This document shows, in pieces, positions 30,596 to 38,842 of a stretch of DNA of 64,000 nt. A model generated the notes under the pieces. That model saw only the letters and a program-made list of their open reading frames with translations, had not been told where the DNA came from and ran no database searches. The stretch comes from Deltaproteobacteria bacterium. GTDB lineage: Bacteria; Myxococcota_A; UBA796; GCA-2862545. Positions within the stretch are counted from its first letter, which is position 1, and each line of letters opens with the position of its first letter. The stretch covers positions 124,001 to 188,000 of the forward strand of contig SBGP01000095.1 of NCBI GenBank assembly GCA_006226595.1, in the 5' to 3' direction. The position numbers and the translations under genes were made by a program.

Positions 30596-31444
30596 TCAGG
30601 CCAGGGCGACGAACGCGAAGAACGCGAGGCTGATGTAGCCATTCAGATCGAAGAAAGCCTTGTCGATCCGAGACAGATCGTCGGGTCGCACGATCCAGTG
30701 CTCGTAGAACAGCACCGCACCGATCACGGCGACGCCCACCCAGTACACCGCGCCGAGCGCGACGACCGAGGGCAGCGCCACGAGGGCAGCCATCGTCGCC
30801 ACGTGGAGCAGCGCGGATACGACGAGCGCGCCCTTGATCCCTAGCGCGGCGGGAATCGAGTTCAGGCCGCGATCGCGATCGAAGTCCGCGTCCTGGCACG
30901 AGTAGATGATGTCGAAGCCGGCGACCCAGGTGCCCACGGCGAGCGAGAGCAGCGCCGGAACCGCGCTGAAGCCGCCGGTAAGCGCGATCCACACCGCGGT
31001 CGGCGCGATGGCCAGGGCCACGCCGAGGATCACGTGGCACAGCGCCGTGTAGCGCTTGGCGAGGCTGTAGCCCCACACCACCATCAGCGCGACGGGCGCG
31101 AGGTACAGGGTGAGTCGGCCGAGCAGGGCCGCGAAGACGACGAACAGGGCGGCGCTGCCGAGGGTGAAGCCCCACGCCGCCGACACGCTGATCTGGCCGG
31201 CGGGGATCTCGCGGTTGGCCGTGCGCGGGTTCTCGGCGTCGATGTCGCGGTCGACGATGCGGTTGAAGCCCATGGCCGAGCTGCGGGCGGTGACCATGCA
31301 CAGCACGATGAGCGCGATCTGCCAGGCGGTGACCTCGACCTCGCGAGCGGCGAGCACGGCGGCGGCGAGCGCGAAGGGCAGCGCGAAGATCGAGTGCGAG
31401 AGCTTGATCATGCGGCTGTAGGTGACGAGCGCGCTGTCAGACAT
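30596..31444 (-). CDS. mqnP: UbiA-type prenyltransferase for menaquinone synthesis
   Basis: The 282-residue protein has about eight membrane helices and the two Asp-rich prenyltransferase motifs, NRIVDRDID and DADFDRDRG. It matches the MqnP/UbiA-like branch used in the futalosine pathway, which prenylates 1,4-dihydroxy-6-naphthoate in the inner membrane. It is the last gene of the menaquinone operon, 33 bases after the deaminase gene. The whole-operon context supports mqnP over ubiA. Confidence 0.9.
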   Translation of the reverse strand: MSDSALVTYSRMIKLSHSIFALPFALAAAVLAAREVEVTAWQIALIVLCMVTARSSAMGFNRIVDRDIDAENPRTANREIPAGQISVSAAWGFTLGSAALFVVFAALLGRLTLYLAPVALMVVWGYSLAKRYTALCHVILGVALAIAPTAVWIALTGGFSAVPALLSLAVGTWVAGFDIIYSCQDADFDRDRGLNSIPAALGIKGALVVSALLHVATMAALVALPSVVALGAVYWVGVAVIGAVLFYEHWIVRPDDLSRIDKAFFDLNGYISLAFFAFVALA

Positions 31445-31477
31445 GCGGGGCTCCGGCGGGAAGAAGGGCGGGCGGCA

Positions 31478-32638
31478 TCACGCCGCCTTCGGCGGGGCGA
31501 GCCAGCGACGCGAGGCGGTCAGGGCGGCCTCGGCATCGCCGGCGCCCTCGAAGAACAGCAGTCCGGGTGCCGTGCCCAGCGCGAGCTGGCCGAAGGTCGC
31601 CAGCCCGAGGGCATCGGCGCCACCGGCAGTGGCCGCGCGCAGCCAGGTCTCCGCGGACACGCCGGGGAACCGCTCGCGGAGCAGTCGTGCCTCGCCGAGC
31701 ACGTCGAGGTCGGGACTGCTGGCGAGGCTGTCGGTGCCGAGCGCGAGCCGAAGCCCCTGGTCGACGAAGGCCTCGGCGGCGGGCAGGCTGCCCTCGATGT
31801 GCGCGTTGCTCCGCGGACACAGGCACACGGGCGTGCGCGTCGCCGCGAGGGTCGCCCGGTCCTCCGGGGTGGTGTGGACGCAGTGCACCGCCATGAGCCG
31901 GCCGTCGAGCACCTGGAGCATGGCGAGGTACGCCACCGGCGTCACGCCCGGCGGCTCCCACCAGCGCCAGTCGCGCTGGAGCTGGTCGAGCACGCGAGCA
32001 GCCGGGCCCGTGCCCAGGGCGAGGAACTGCATCTCGCCCTCGGTCTCGGCGAGGTGGATGCTCGGCGCGACCGCATGGTCGGGAGCCCGCGCGCACAGCG
32101 CGATCAGCGCCGGCGCGGTCGAGGTAGGCGCATGCGGGGTCGGTCGCGTGTGGACCACGGCACCGCCCCGCCGGTCGACCCGGCCGATCTCGAGCACGCG
32201 CGCGAGCTGGTCGGGGAGCGTGTGTCGGTCGAGCCCCAGCATCTCGTGCTGCACGACGCCGGACACGCCCGCATCGAGCAGCCACTCGGCGGTATCCCCG
32301 CCGTTCGAGATGTCGCAAAGCACCGCGTGGCCAAGCTCGAAGGCACGACGGGCCGCCGCACGGCCGGCTTCCTCGCGCTGCTCGGCGACCTCGTGGCGAC
32401 GCTGCACCAGGCCATCGAGCCAGGTGAGGAAGCTGCCGCCCGGGATCAGACCGAGCGCCGAGAGCTCGAGGTGCGTGTGGGCATTCACGAGCCCCGCGGT
32501 GAGCAGACCGTCGAGGGGTTCCGGGTCCCCTTCCCTGGCATCGCGCACCGCGGTGATGCGCCCGTCCACGTGCTCGACGACGACATCCTCGCGGATGCCC
32601 TCGGGGAGGAGCGCGGCGCGGACGCGGACCGACACCAC
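31478..32638 (-). CDS. mqnX: Amidohydrolase, probable aminodeoxyfutalosine deaminase
   Basis: The 386-residue TIM-barrel metallohydrolase shows NAHTHLELSALG (first metal His pair), SIHLAETEGE, MAVHCVHTT and LALGTDSLASSPDLD (catalytic Asp), the pattern of amidohydrolases of the ATZ/TRZ-guanine deaminase group. Its place between mqnA and mqnP supports conversion of aminodeoxyfutalosine to deoxyfutalosine. The start is GTG 32636-32638, overlapping the upstream stop by one base. It is cytoplasmic. Confidence 0.85.
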   Translation of the reverse strand: MVSVRVRAALLPEGIREDVVVEHVDGRITAVRDAREGDPEPLDGLLTAGLVNAHTHLELSALGLIPGGSFLTWLDGLVQRRHEVAEQREEAGRAAARRAFELGHAVLCDISNGGDTAEWLLDAGVSGVVQHEMLGLDRHTLPDQLARVLEIGRVDRRGGAVVHTRPTPHAPTSTAPALIALCARAPDHAVAPSIHLAETEGEMQFLALGTGPAARVLDQLQRDWRWWEPPGVTPVAYLAMLQVLDGRLMAVHCVHTTPEDRATLAATRTPVCLCPRSNAHIEGSLPAAEAFVDQGLRLALGTDSLASSPDLDVLGEARLLRERFPGVSAETWLRAATAGGADALGLATFGQLALGTAPGLLFFEGAGDAEAALTASRRWLAPPKAA

Positions 32639-34320
32639 TAGACCCGGGCCTGGGTCGGCGCCGTGTTCACCGCGACCGCCGTCGCCTCGCCCACCGCCTT
32701 GCGCACGGGCTCGAAGCCGGCCTCGCGGATGTGCAGCTCGACGGCGGCCTTGCGGGGCTCGACGAGCTCCGCCTCGTCCCGAGCCAGCAAGCGCAGGGAG
32801 GAGAAGCGGTCGCAGCCCGCGTGCAGCGCCATCTGGGCGGTGCCCGGGCCGTGGGTCGCCGAGCTCGCCTCGAGGGAGAGCTGCGGGAACATCAGCCGGG
32901 CGATGGCCACGGTGCGCAGGAACTCGGTCGCGGTCTCGCCCTCGACCTTGGAGAGCTTCTCCGTCCGCAGGTCGCCGAGGACCAGGCGCTCCACCTTCGC
33001 GCCGCTCGCGAGGCGGGCCTGCACCGCGGCCAGGGCCTCGACGCGGGCCTCGGGCGAGGTCAGCGGGCTGGTCGGCACGACCACGTCCACCGGCAGGCCA
33101 CCGCTCACCGCCCCCGCATCACCGGCGATACCGCCGACGACGATGCGCGTGAGACCCGCGTCCGCGAGGGTCTCGAGCGCGGCGGGGCCCAGGGCCTCGA
33201 CCACCGCACCGGGCAGCGCCACGGGGCCGTAGGGACGCAGGTTGTGCAGCAGCTCGACGTGAGCGGCGAGGTCGAGCTCTCCGCTGCCGAGCACGAGCAG
33301 TCGATCGGCGCCAGCCTCGCTCGCAGCACGGGCCTGCTCCAGGGGCGGGGCCTTGGCGAGGTCGATGTCGGCGACGACCTCCCACGCGACGGCCTCGTTG
33401 CCGACGGCATCGCGACGCACGAGGTCGGCGGCGGCGAGCAGATCGCTCGGACGGGCCACCGCCTCGAGGCGGAGCGCCTCCTCGGCGTTGAGGGCCTTGC
33501 CGTCGAGGGCCTTGGCGAGCAGCGCGTCCACGTCGTTGCGGGCGTGCCAGGTCTCGGCCGGGCCGAAGAGGTCGACGTGCGCGCCGTCGAGCAGGCCAGC
33601 CGCGTGGGCGAGGGCCGCGAAGCGCCTGAGGCCCATGAGGGCGGCATCGTCGAGGGGATAGCGAAGCGCCGAGCCGAGGTAGCGCAGGTCATCGCCGTCG
33701 TAGCGGGACGGGATCTCCGCGACCCCCTTGGCAGCAGCCTCCTTGAGGTGAGCGCGCACGTCCGCGGGCAGGTCGCCGCGCGCGGCCCACACCGCGAATA
33801 CGAAGGGCAGGCCCGTCCACTGCTTCCACAGCTCGGCGAGGTCGAGGCGCACCGCGAGGTTCGCGGGCACGTCGCGCGCCGCATCGCCGATGACCATGCC
33901 GGCAACGGTGCCGCCCGCGGAGGCGAGAGAGCTGCCGGGCTCGCCGTGCACGATCTCGAGGTCGTCGCGCACGCGCGAGCTCAGCGGACCGGCGAGCAGC
34001 AGGCGCGAGAGCATGGCGCTGGTGCGGCTCTCGCCGTCGAGCACGACCTTCGTCCACTGCTCGACCGGGGTCTCGGCGACGAAGAGCACGCTCTCGACCG
34101 GGCCGTTGGCGCCGATGGCGTAGCCGGGGACGATGCGCAGGTCCCGGCGGCCGAGGACTGCGGCGACGGGCACCAGCGCCACGTCGACCTCGCCCTCGTG
34201 GAGCATGCGGGCGATCTCGGCGGGGATGCCGGTGACGAGCTCGACCTTGGCCGGATCGAGGTGGTCGGTGAGCGGCACGGCGTTCTTGTAGCCGACGGTG
34301 GCGGTGCGTACGCGGCTCAT
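32638..34320 (-). CDS. mqnA: MqnA chorismate dehydratase fused to a cysteine-less MqnC-like domain
   Basis: The 560-residue protein has two parts. Residues 1-~265 are MqnA: VGYKNAVPLTDHL, EIARMLHEGEVDVALVP and FVFAVWAAR, the periplasmic-binding-protein fold that dehydrates chorismate to 3-enolpyruvylbenzoate. Residues ~270-560 resemble a futalosine radical-SAM protein of MqnC/E type: LLAKALDGKALNAEEALRL at the start and TATEFLRTVAIARLMFPQL then AGFEPVRKA at the end. The [4Fe-4S] CxxxCxxC motif expected near the start of this barrel (WEVVADIDLAKAPPLEQ) is absent. MqnA is normally ~280 residues, so the fusion is unusual. It starts 2 bases after mqnE. Confidence 0.85.
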   Translation of the reverse strand: MSRVRTATVGYKNAVPLTDHLDPAKVELVTGIPAEIARMLHEGEVDVALVPVAAVLGRRDLRIVPGYAIGANGPVESVLFVAETPVEQWTKVVLDGESRTSAMLSRLLLAGPLSSRVRDDLEIVHGEPGSSLASAGGTVAGMVIGDAARDVPANLAVRLDLAELWKQWTGLPFVFAVWAARGDLPADVRAHLKEAAAKGVAEIPSRYDGDDLRYLGSALRYPLDDAALMGLRRFAALAHAAGLLDGAHVDLFGPAETWHARNDVDALLAKALDGKALNAEEALRLEAVARPSDLLAAADLVRRDAVGNEAVAWEVVADIDLAKAPPLEQARAASEAGADRLLVLGSGELDLAAHVELLHNLRPYGPVALPGAVVEALGPAALETLADAGLTRIVVGGIAGDAGAVSGGLPVDVVVPTSPLTSPEARVEALAAVQARLASGAKVERLVLGDLRTEKLSKVEGETATEFLRTVAIARLMFPQLSLEASSATHGPGTAQMALHAGCDRFSSLRLLARDEAELVEPRKAAVELHIREAGFEPVRKAVGEATAVAVNTAPTQARV

Positions 34321-34322
34321 GA

Positions 34323-35507
34323 TCAGGCCTCCGCGGCGACGTGGTAGAGGGTGTCGCGCTCGACCGGAATGCGGCCCGCACGGCGGATCAGCGAGATAAG
34401 GTCGGCCCGCGCCAGGCCCTGCGGCGTGTCCGCGCCGGCCATGTGGTAGATGCGCTCCTCGAGCACGGTGCCGTCGATGTCGTCGACGCCGAAGTCGAGG
34501 GACAGCTGCGCGAGCTCGATACCGAGCATCGGCCAGTACGCCTTGATGTGCGGCATGTTGTCGAGCATCAGGCGGCTCACCGCAAAGGTCCGCAGCGTGT
34601 CGCCCGCGGTGGGCTCGGGAATCTTGCGCAGGCGGTTGTTCGTGTTGTGGAAGCGCAGCGGGATGAACGTCTGGAAGCCGCCGGTCTCGTCCTGCAGCTC
34701 GCGCAGGCGGATGACGTGGTCCACGCGCTCCTCGACCCGCTCGATGCTGCCGAAGAGCATGGTGCAGTTCGTGCGCATGCCCATCTTGTGGGCGAGGCGG
34801 TGCACGGCCAGCCACTCGTCGGCGTCCGCCTTGTCCTTGCACAGCTTCTTGCGAGCACGGGGGTGGAAGATCTCGGCGCCGCCGCCCGGCATGCTGTCGA
34901 GCCCGGCATCCATGAGCTGCTGCAGGACCTCTTCGTAGGTCATGCCGTAGAACTCGGCGAAGAAGTGGATCTCGACCGCGGTGAACGCCTTGATGTGCAG
35001 GTCCGGCTGCTCGACCTTCAGCGCCTTGAGCAGGTCCGTGTAGTACGAGAACGGCAGGTCCGGGTTGAGCCCGTTGACCATGTGGATCTCGGTGAGGAAC
35101 TTGCCGCGCAGGTCGCGCACGCGCCCCACGACCTCGTCGACCTGCATCAGGTACGCGTTCGGGTCGCCGGTCTTCAGGCGCGAGAACGAGCAGAAGATGC
35201 ACTCGGCGACGCACACGTTGGTGGGGTCGACGTGGATGTTGCGGTTGAAGTAGGTCAGGTCGCCGTGCTTGCGCTCACGGACGAGGTTCGCGAGGGCACC
35301 GACCGCGGAGAGGTCGTTGCACGCGTACAGCGCGAGGCCATCCTCGTAGGACAGGCGCTCACCGCCGACGACCTTGTCGCGGATCGTGCCGAGCCCGGCG
35401 CGCTCGAGCGCGCGGTGGGCCACCGGCGACAGGCGGGGAAGGCTCGCGTCCACGGTCAGCGGCTGGCCTCCGGCGAGCGGGCGAGAAAGGTCCGAGATGG
35501 CGCTCAT
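34323..35507 (-). CDS. mqnE: Aminofutalosine synthase, radical SAM
   Basis: The 394-residue protein has DPTNVCVAECIFCSFSRL with the C-x3-C-x2-C cluster motif. EIHMVNGLNPDLPF, GLDSMPGGGAEIFHPR and TNCTMLFGSIERVEERVDH follow, all diagnostic for MqnE-type radical SAM enzymes. It joins 3-enolpyruvylbenzoate with the SAM-derived 5'-deoxyadenosyl radical to give aminofutalosine. ATG 35507 overlaps the upstream stop as ATGA. It is cytoplasmic, oxygen-sensitive and in the menaquinone operon. Confidence 0.95.
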   Translation of the reverse strand: MSAISDLSRPLAGGQPLTVDASLPRLSPVAHRALERAGLGTIRDKVVGGERLSYEDGLALYACNDLSAVGALANLVRERKHGDLTYFNRNIHVDPTNVCVAECIFCSFSRLKTGDPNAYLMQVDEVVGRVRDLRGKFLTEIHMVNGLNPDLPFSYYTDLLKALKVEQPDLHIKAFTAVEIHFFAEFYGMTYEEVLQQLMDAGLDSMPGGGAEIFHPRARKKLCKDKADADEWLAVHRLAHKMGMRTNCTMLFGSIERVEERVDHVIRLRELQDETGGFQTFIPLRFHNTNNRLRKIPEPTAGDTLRTFAVSRLMLDNMPHIKAYWPMLGIELAQLSLDFGVDDIDGTVLEERIYHMAGADTPQGLARADLISLIRRAGRIPVERDTLYHVAAEA

Positions 35508-36085
35508 GGGGAGCTCTCCTTGGGATGCAGGCCGGTCCACCGCCGCATCAGCTCGTTGTCGACGCCGAGCTGGTCGAGGATGCGCGAGGTCACCGTGTCG
35601 ATGAGCTCGGTCTTGGTGGCGGGCATGCTGTAGAAGCTGGGCACCGCGGGAAGGACCACGGCGCCGGCGAGGGTGACGGCCTCGAGATTGCGGATGTGCA
35701 CGAGCGATAGCGGGGTCTCGCGCAGCACGAGCACGAGCTTGCGGCGCTCCTTGAGCATCACGTCGGCGGCGCGGCCGAGCAGGTCGCTCGAGGTGCCGTG
35801 GGCGATGCGCGACAGAGAGCCGCCCGAGCACGGGACGACGACCATCGCGTCGAACTTCGCCGAGCCCGACGCCATCGGCGCAGTCATGTCGCCCGGGAGC
35901 CAGATCGGCATGCCGTACTCGGCGGGGTCGGTGCCGATCTCGTGGTTCCACACCACCCGGCCCATCTTCGAGAGCACGATGTGCGTCTCGATGCCCTGCT
36001 CTTCGCCGTGATCGCGGAGGAAAGACAGCACGCGATCGGCGTACGGCGCCCCGGAGGCCCCGCTGATGCCGACGACGAGCTTCAT
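35504..36085 (-). CDS. UbiX-like flavin prenyltransferase
   Basis: The 193-residue protein begins MKLVVGISGASGAPYADR, the UbiX flavin-binding N-terminus. VVVPCSGGSLSRIAHG, ADVMLKERRKLVLVLRETPLS and LEAVTLAGAVVLPAVPSFY follow. UbiX makes prenylated FMN from FMN and dimethylallyl phosphate for UbiD-type decarboxylases. In futalosine operons this supplies the MqnL/UbiD-like decarboxylase step. No UbiD gene is in the window. It overlaps both neighbours by ATGA. Confidence 0.9.
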   Translation of the reverse strand: MKLVVGISGASGAPYADRVLSFLRDHGEEQGIETHIVLSKMGRVVWNHEIGTDPAEYGMPIWLPGDMTAPMASGSAKFDAMVVVPCSGGSLSRIAHGTSSDLLGRAADVMLKERRKLVLVLRETPLSLVHIRNLEAVTLAGAVVLPAVPSFYSMPATKTELIDTVTSRILDQLGVDNELMRRWTGLHPKESSP

Positions 36086-37110
36086 TGCGCGCGCTCGACC
36101 AGGTAGTGGCCGAGGACCTCGAGTGCGTCGCGGCCCTCGCTGGGCGGCAGCGCGTGCAGAGCTTCGATGGCGATGTCGAGCTGGGAGCGGGCGTCGGCGA
36201 GCGCCGCGTCGAGGGCGCCGCTCTCCTGGATGCGGGCGATGAGGCCCGGAATGTCCTCGGGCGCGCCGGCCTCGAGCTCCTCGCGCAGACCGTCGATGCG
36301 CTCCATCGCGTGGAGCAACGGCAGGGTCACCTTGCGCTCGCGCAAGTCGGCGCCGGCGGTCTTGCCCGTGCCCTGGCGGTAGTCGAGCACGTCGTCGGTG
36401 ATCTGGAAGGCGATGCCCGCACCGCGTCCGTAGATCTCGAGCGCGTGGGCGGCGTCGGCATCGCCAACTCGGTAGGCCGCCGCGGCCGCACACCAGGCGA
36501 TGAGCGCGGCCGACTTCTTCTGGATGACGTCGGTGTACTGCTGCAGGCTGCACGACAGGTCGCCGGCGCGCTGCAGCTGCAGGACCTCGCCCTCCGCCAT
36601 CGCGGTGACGGCGGCGCCCAGCGCGGTGACGGCCTGGTGCCCGCCCTCGACGCTGGCGAGCAGCACCGCCCGAGCCAGGCAGAAGTCACCGGTGAGCACG
36701 GTGACGGCCGAGCCGTACACGGTGTGGGTCGCGGCCAGGCCTCGGCGAGTGTCCGCATCGTCGACGACGTCGTCGTGGAGCAGGCTTCCCAGGTGGATCA
36801 GCTCGCCTACGCACATCAGCTTGCCGATCGGCGCCGAGTCGCCGACCGCGCGGGCACCGAGAGCGGTGAGCGCGGGACGGAGGCGCTTGCCGCCGGCCTC
36901 GACCAGGTAGCCGGCGACGGCCGGCACCGCGGCGACCTCGCTCATCACGAGGCGACGCAGCTCGCTCTCCGCCTCGTGCAGCTCGCTGGCCACCAGGCCG
37001 AGAGCTTCGCCGGGACCGGCGATACGAGAGAGAGGCGCTCCGCCGAGGACGCCGGCAGGACGCGCGCGGCGGGCGGGTCCGCCCGGCAGCGCCTGGGGTG
37101 TCGAGGCCAT
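36082..37110 (-). CDS. Polyprenyl diphosphate synthase
   Basis: The 342-residue trans-prenyltransferase has AGGKRLRPAL, the first Asp-rich motif LLHDDVVDDADTRRG and the second, FQITDDVLDYRQG, plus GDFCLARA. It is preceded by ~30 residues of Gly/Pro/Arg-rich leader. Medium to long-chain products, e.g. octaprenyl, would serve as menaquinone side chain, which fits its place as first gene of the menaquinone operon. The promoter lies in the 103-base gap to the divergent regulator. Confidence 0.9.
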   Translation of the reverse strand: MASTPQALPGGPARRARPAGVLGGAPLSRIAGPGEALGLVASELHEAESELRRLVMSEVAAVPAVAGYLVEAGGKRLRPALTALGARAVGDSAPIGKLMCVGELIHLGSLLHDDVVDDADTRRGLAATHTVYGSAVTVLTGDFCLARAVLLASVEGGHQAVTALGAAVTAMAEGEVLQLQRAGDLSCSLQQYTDVIQKKSAALIAWCAAAAAYRVGDADAAHALEIYGRGAGIAFQITDDVLDYRQGTGKTAGADLRERKVTLPLLHAMERIDGLREELEAGAPEDIPGLIARIQESGALDAALADARSQLDIAIEALHALPPSEGRDALEVLGHYLVERAQ

Positions 37111-37153
37111 GGAGACTCCGGGGAAGACCTCTGGGTATCCCCCGGGTTCATTC

Positions 37154-37171
37154 TTTTCAATCGCAATTGAA
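37154..37171. promoter_or_regulatory. AT-rich palindrome between menaquinone operon and GbsR-type regulator
   Basis: TTTTCAAT (37154-37161) and ATTGAA (37166-37171) form an inverted repeat around CGCA, extended by AAGAAAA. This is the only strongly AT-rich segment in the 37111-37213 intergenic gap. It is a plausible operator for the adjacent GbsR/MarR-type regulator and may also contain the promoters of both units. Confidence 0.5.
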
Positions 37172-37213
37172 GAAAATGAGACTGCTGGCCGCCGGGCAAG
37201 TTAGTCTCTACGC

Positions 37214-37750
37214 ATGAGCGATTCCCGCCAGCGCGCGGTGGCGATTGCCGCCGAGACCATGGGAGATCTGGTCGCATTCTGGGGCTTCAAGAGCTCCATG
37301 GGCCGGATCTGGACCACCCTGTACCTGTCGCCGACGTCGATGACGGCGGACGAGCTGGCGGCGGTGACCGGTCTGTCGAGCGGCGCGATCTCCATGGGCC
37401 TGACCGACCTCGGGCAGTGGGATCTCGTCGCCAAGGACCCGCTCGGCGAGGGTCGCAAGCGCCGCTACGTCGCCGAGACGGACATCTGGGGCATCATCCG
37501 CCGCATCATCCGCGAGCGCGAGCTTCGGCTCGTGGGCCGTTCGGTGGAGCGGTTCCAGCAGGCGATCGGCCTGCTCGAGGCGGCCCTGGCCGAGAACCCC
37601 GACGACGCCGAAGCCCAGTGGGCGCTCGGTCGCCTGCACGGACTGCTCGCGCTCGCGCGCACCGGCTACTCGCTGGTCGAGACCTTCGCCGCGGTCGGCC
37701 GCCTCGATCTGCTGCCCATCCGCGGAGTGCTCCGGCGCGAGGAGGCCTGA
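37214..37750 (+). CDS. GbsR/MarR-type transcriptional regulator
   Basis: The 178-residue protein matches the GbsR family: a winged-helix N-terminal domain (MGRIWTTLYLSPTSMTADELAA then TGLSSGAISMGLTDLGQWDL as the recognition part) and RKRRYVAETDIW, followed by a helical C-terminal dimerisation region. GbsR-type proteins sense small ligands such as choline and repress transport or metabolism genes. Its divergent position to the menaquinone operon suggests it controls that operon or an adjacent function. It is cytoplasmic. Confidence 0.85.
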   Translation: MSDSRQRAVAIAAETMGDLVAFWGFKSSMGRIWTTLYLSPTSMTADELAAVTGLSSGAISMGLTDLGQWDLVAKDPLGEGRKRRYVAETDIWGIIRRIIRERELRLVGRSVERFQQAIGLLEAALAENPDDAEAQWALGRLHGLLALARTGYSLVETFAAVGRLDLLPIRGVLRREEA

Positions 37751-38013
37751 TGGCCCACTTCGACCCCGAGTACACGCCAGACGTGTCCCCCGCCGATCGC
37801 GCGGCGATCGCGCACGACTTCATGAAGCGCTGCCGCGAGTGGGCCGTGACGGTCGAGCTGCCCAAGCGACGCCAGGCCGTGCTCGATTCGGACGACCCCG
37901 AGGCCGCTGCCAAGCTTCATCAGTGGCTGACGTGGCTGGCGTTCACCGACCACGCACTGGGCGAAATCGAGTCCGGAAAGCTCGATCCCTGGTTCGACGG
38001 CGGCACTCCGTAG
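37750..38013 (+). CDS. Small protein of unknown function
   Basis: The 87-residue soluble protein has no signal or membrane segment. Charged helices (DRAAIAHDFMKRCREWAVTV, ALGEIESGKLDPW) dominate. ATG 37750 overlaps the regulator's TGA as TGATG, so it is co-translated with the GbsR-type regulator and may act with it. No family is recognised. Confidence 0.6.
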   Translation: MAHFDPEYTPDVSPADRAAIAHDFMKRCREWAVTVELPKRRQAVLDSDDPEAAAKLHQWLTWLAFTDHALGEIESGKLDPWFDGGTP

Positions 38014-38069
38014 GGCACCGAACGCCCGCACCCGCTATAGTCCTGGCCATCACGCACTGAGGACCCTGC

Positions 38070-38834
38070 ATGCGTACCCTTCCCCTGCTTCTTCTGCTCG
38101 CCGCCTGTGGCTCCCCCGAGGCTCCCAAGCTCCAGGGCCAGGTCACCGACATCTGGGACAAGCCCATCGAGGGCGTCACCATCCTGATCGACGGCGTCGA
38201 CAGCCAGCCGGCCACCGACGCGAGCGGCTCGTTCAGCTTCCCGATGATGCAGGGCGACGTCCAGATCAAGGCCGGCAAGGAGGGCTACATCCAGGAGTCG
38301 ACGAAGATCACCGTCGACGATCCCGCGAACGCCCCCTCCGCGCGACTCAAGCTGTACCCGAAGCCCGACGTGGCCGGGTTCTACGCCGTGGGTCTCGGCG
38401 GCTACAGCAAGATCGACGCCGAGGCGGTCCACGCCAAGGGCACCGAGCTCGAGACCTTCTATGGCCTCAAGAGCCTGGGCGGCGCGCGGCTCGAGACCCC
38501 GCTCCGTGTCGTGTTCCATACCGAGTTCACCTACGATCAGGTGCAGCGCATGGACCTCGAGCTCGTCGAGCTCGAGTTCACCAAGGCGACGGAGCTGCAG
38601 GGTGCGGTCGGCATCGCCGAGGCCGAGATCGACCTGTACACCAAGAAGCGCATCATCCCGATCGAGATCACCGCGATGAAGTCGAAGAGCGACTACCTGA
38701 TCACGGTCAAGGAAGAGCTGCAGCCGGGCGCCTACGCGTTCCACACGCAGGGCACGCTCGCGCCGAAGGACCAGGAGTCCTTCGCGAAGATCCCCGACAA
38801 CCTTCGCATCGCGTTCCCACTCGAGCTGCGCTAG
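38070..38834 (+). CDS. Lipoprotein with carboxypeptidase-regulatory-like domain
   Basis: The 254-residue protein starts MRTLPLLLLLAACGS, with lipobox Cys13. Residues ~20-95 are a beta-sandwich with LQGQVTDIWDKPIEGVTILI, typical of carboxypeptidase-regulatory-like (CarboxypepD_reg) domains. The rest is beta/alpha with many charged residues and no known family. It is likely periplasmic or outer-membrane. Its downstream neighbour, only 8 bases away, is another lipoprotein-type enzyme. Confidence 0.7.
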   Translation: MRTLPLLLLLAACGSPEAPKLQGQVTDIWDKPIEGVTILIDGVDSQPATDASGSFSFPMMQGDVQIKAGKEGYIQESTKITVDDPANAPSARLKLYPKPDVAGFYAVGLGGYSKIDAEAVHAKGTELETFYGLKSLGGARLETPLRVVFHTEFTYDQVQRMDLELVELEFTKATELQGAVGIAEAEIDLYTKKRIIPIEITAMKSKSDYLITVKEELQPGAYAFHTQGTLAPKDQESFAKIPDNLRIAFPLELR

Positions 38835-38842
38835 CTCGCGGC

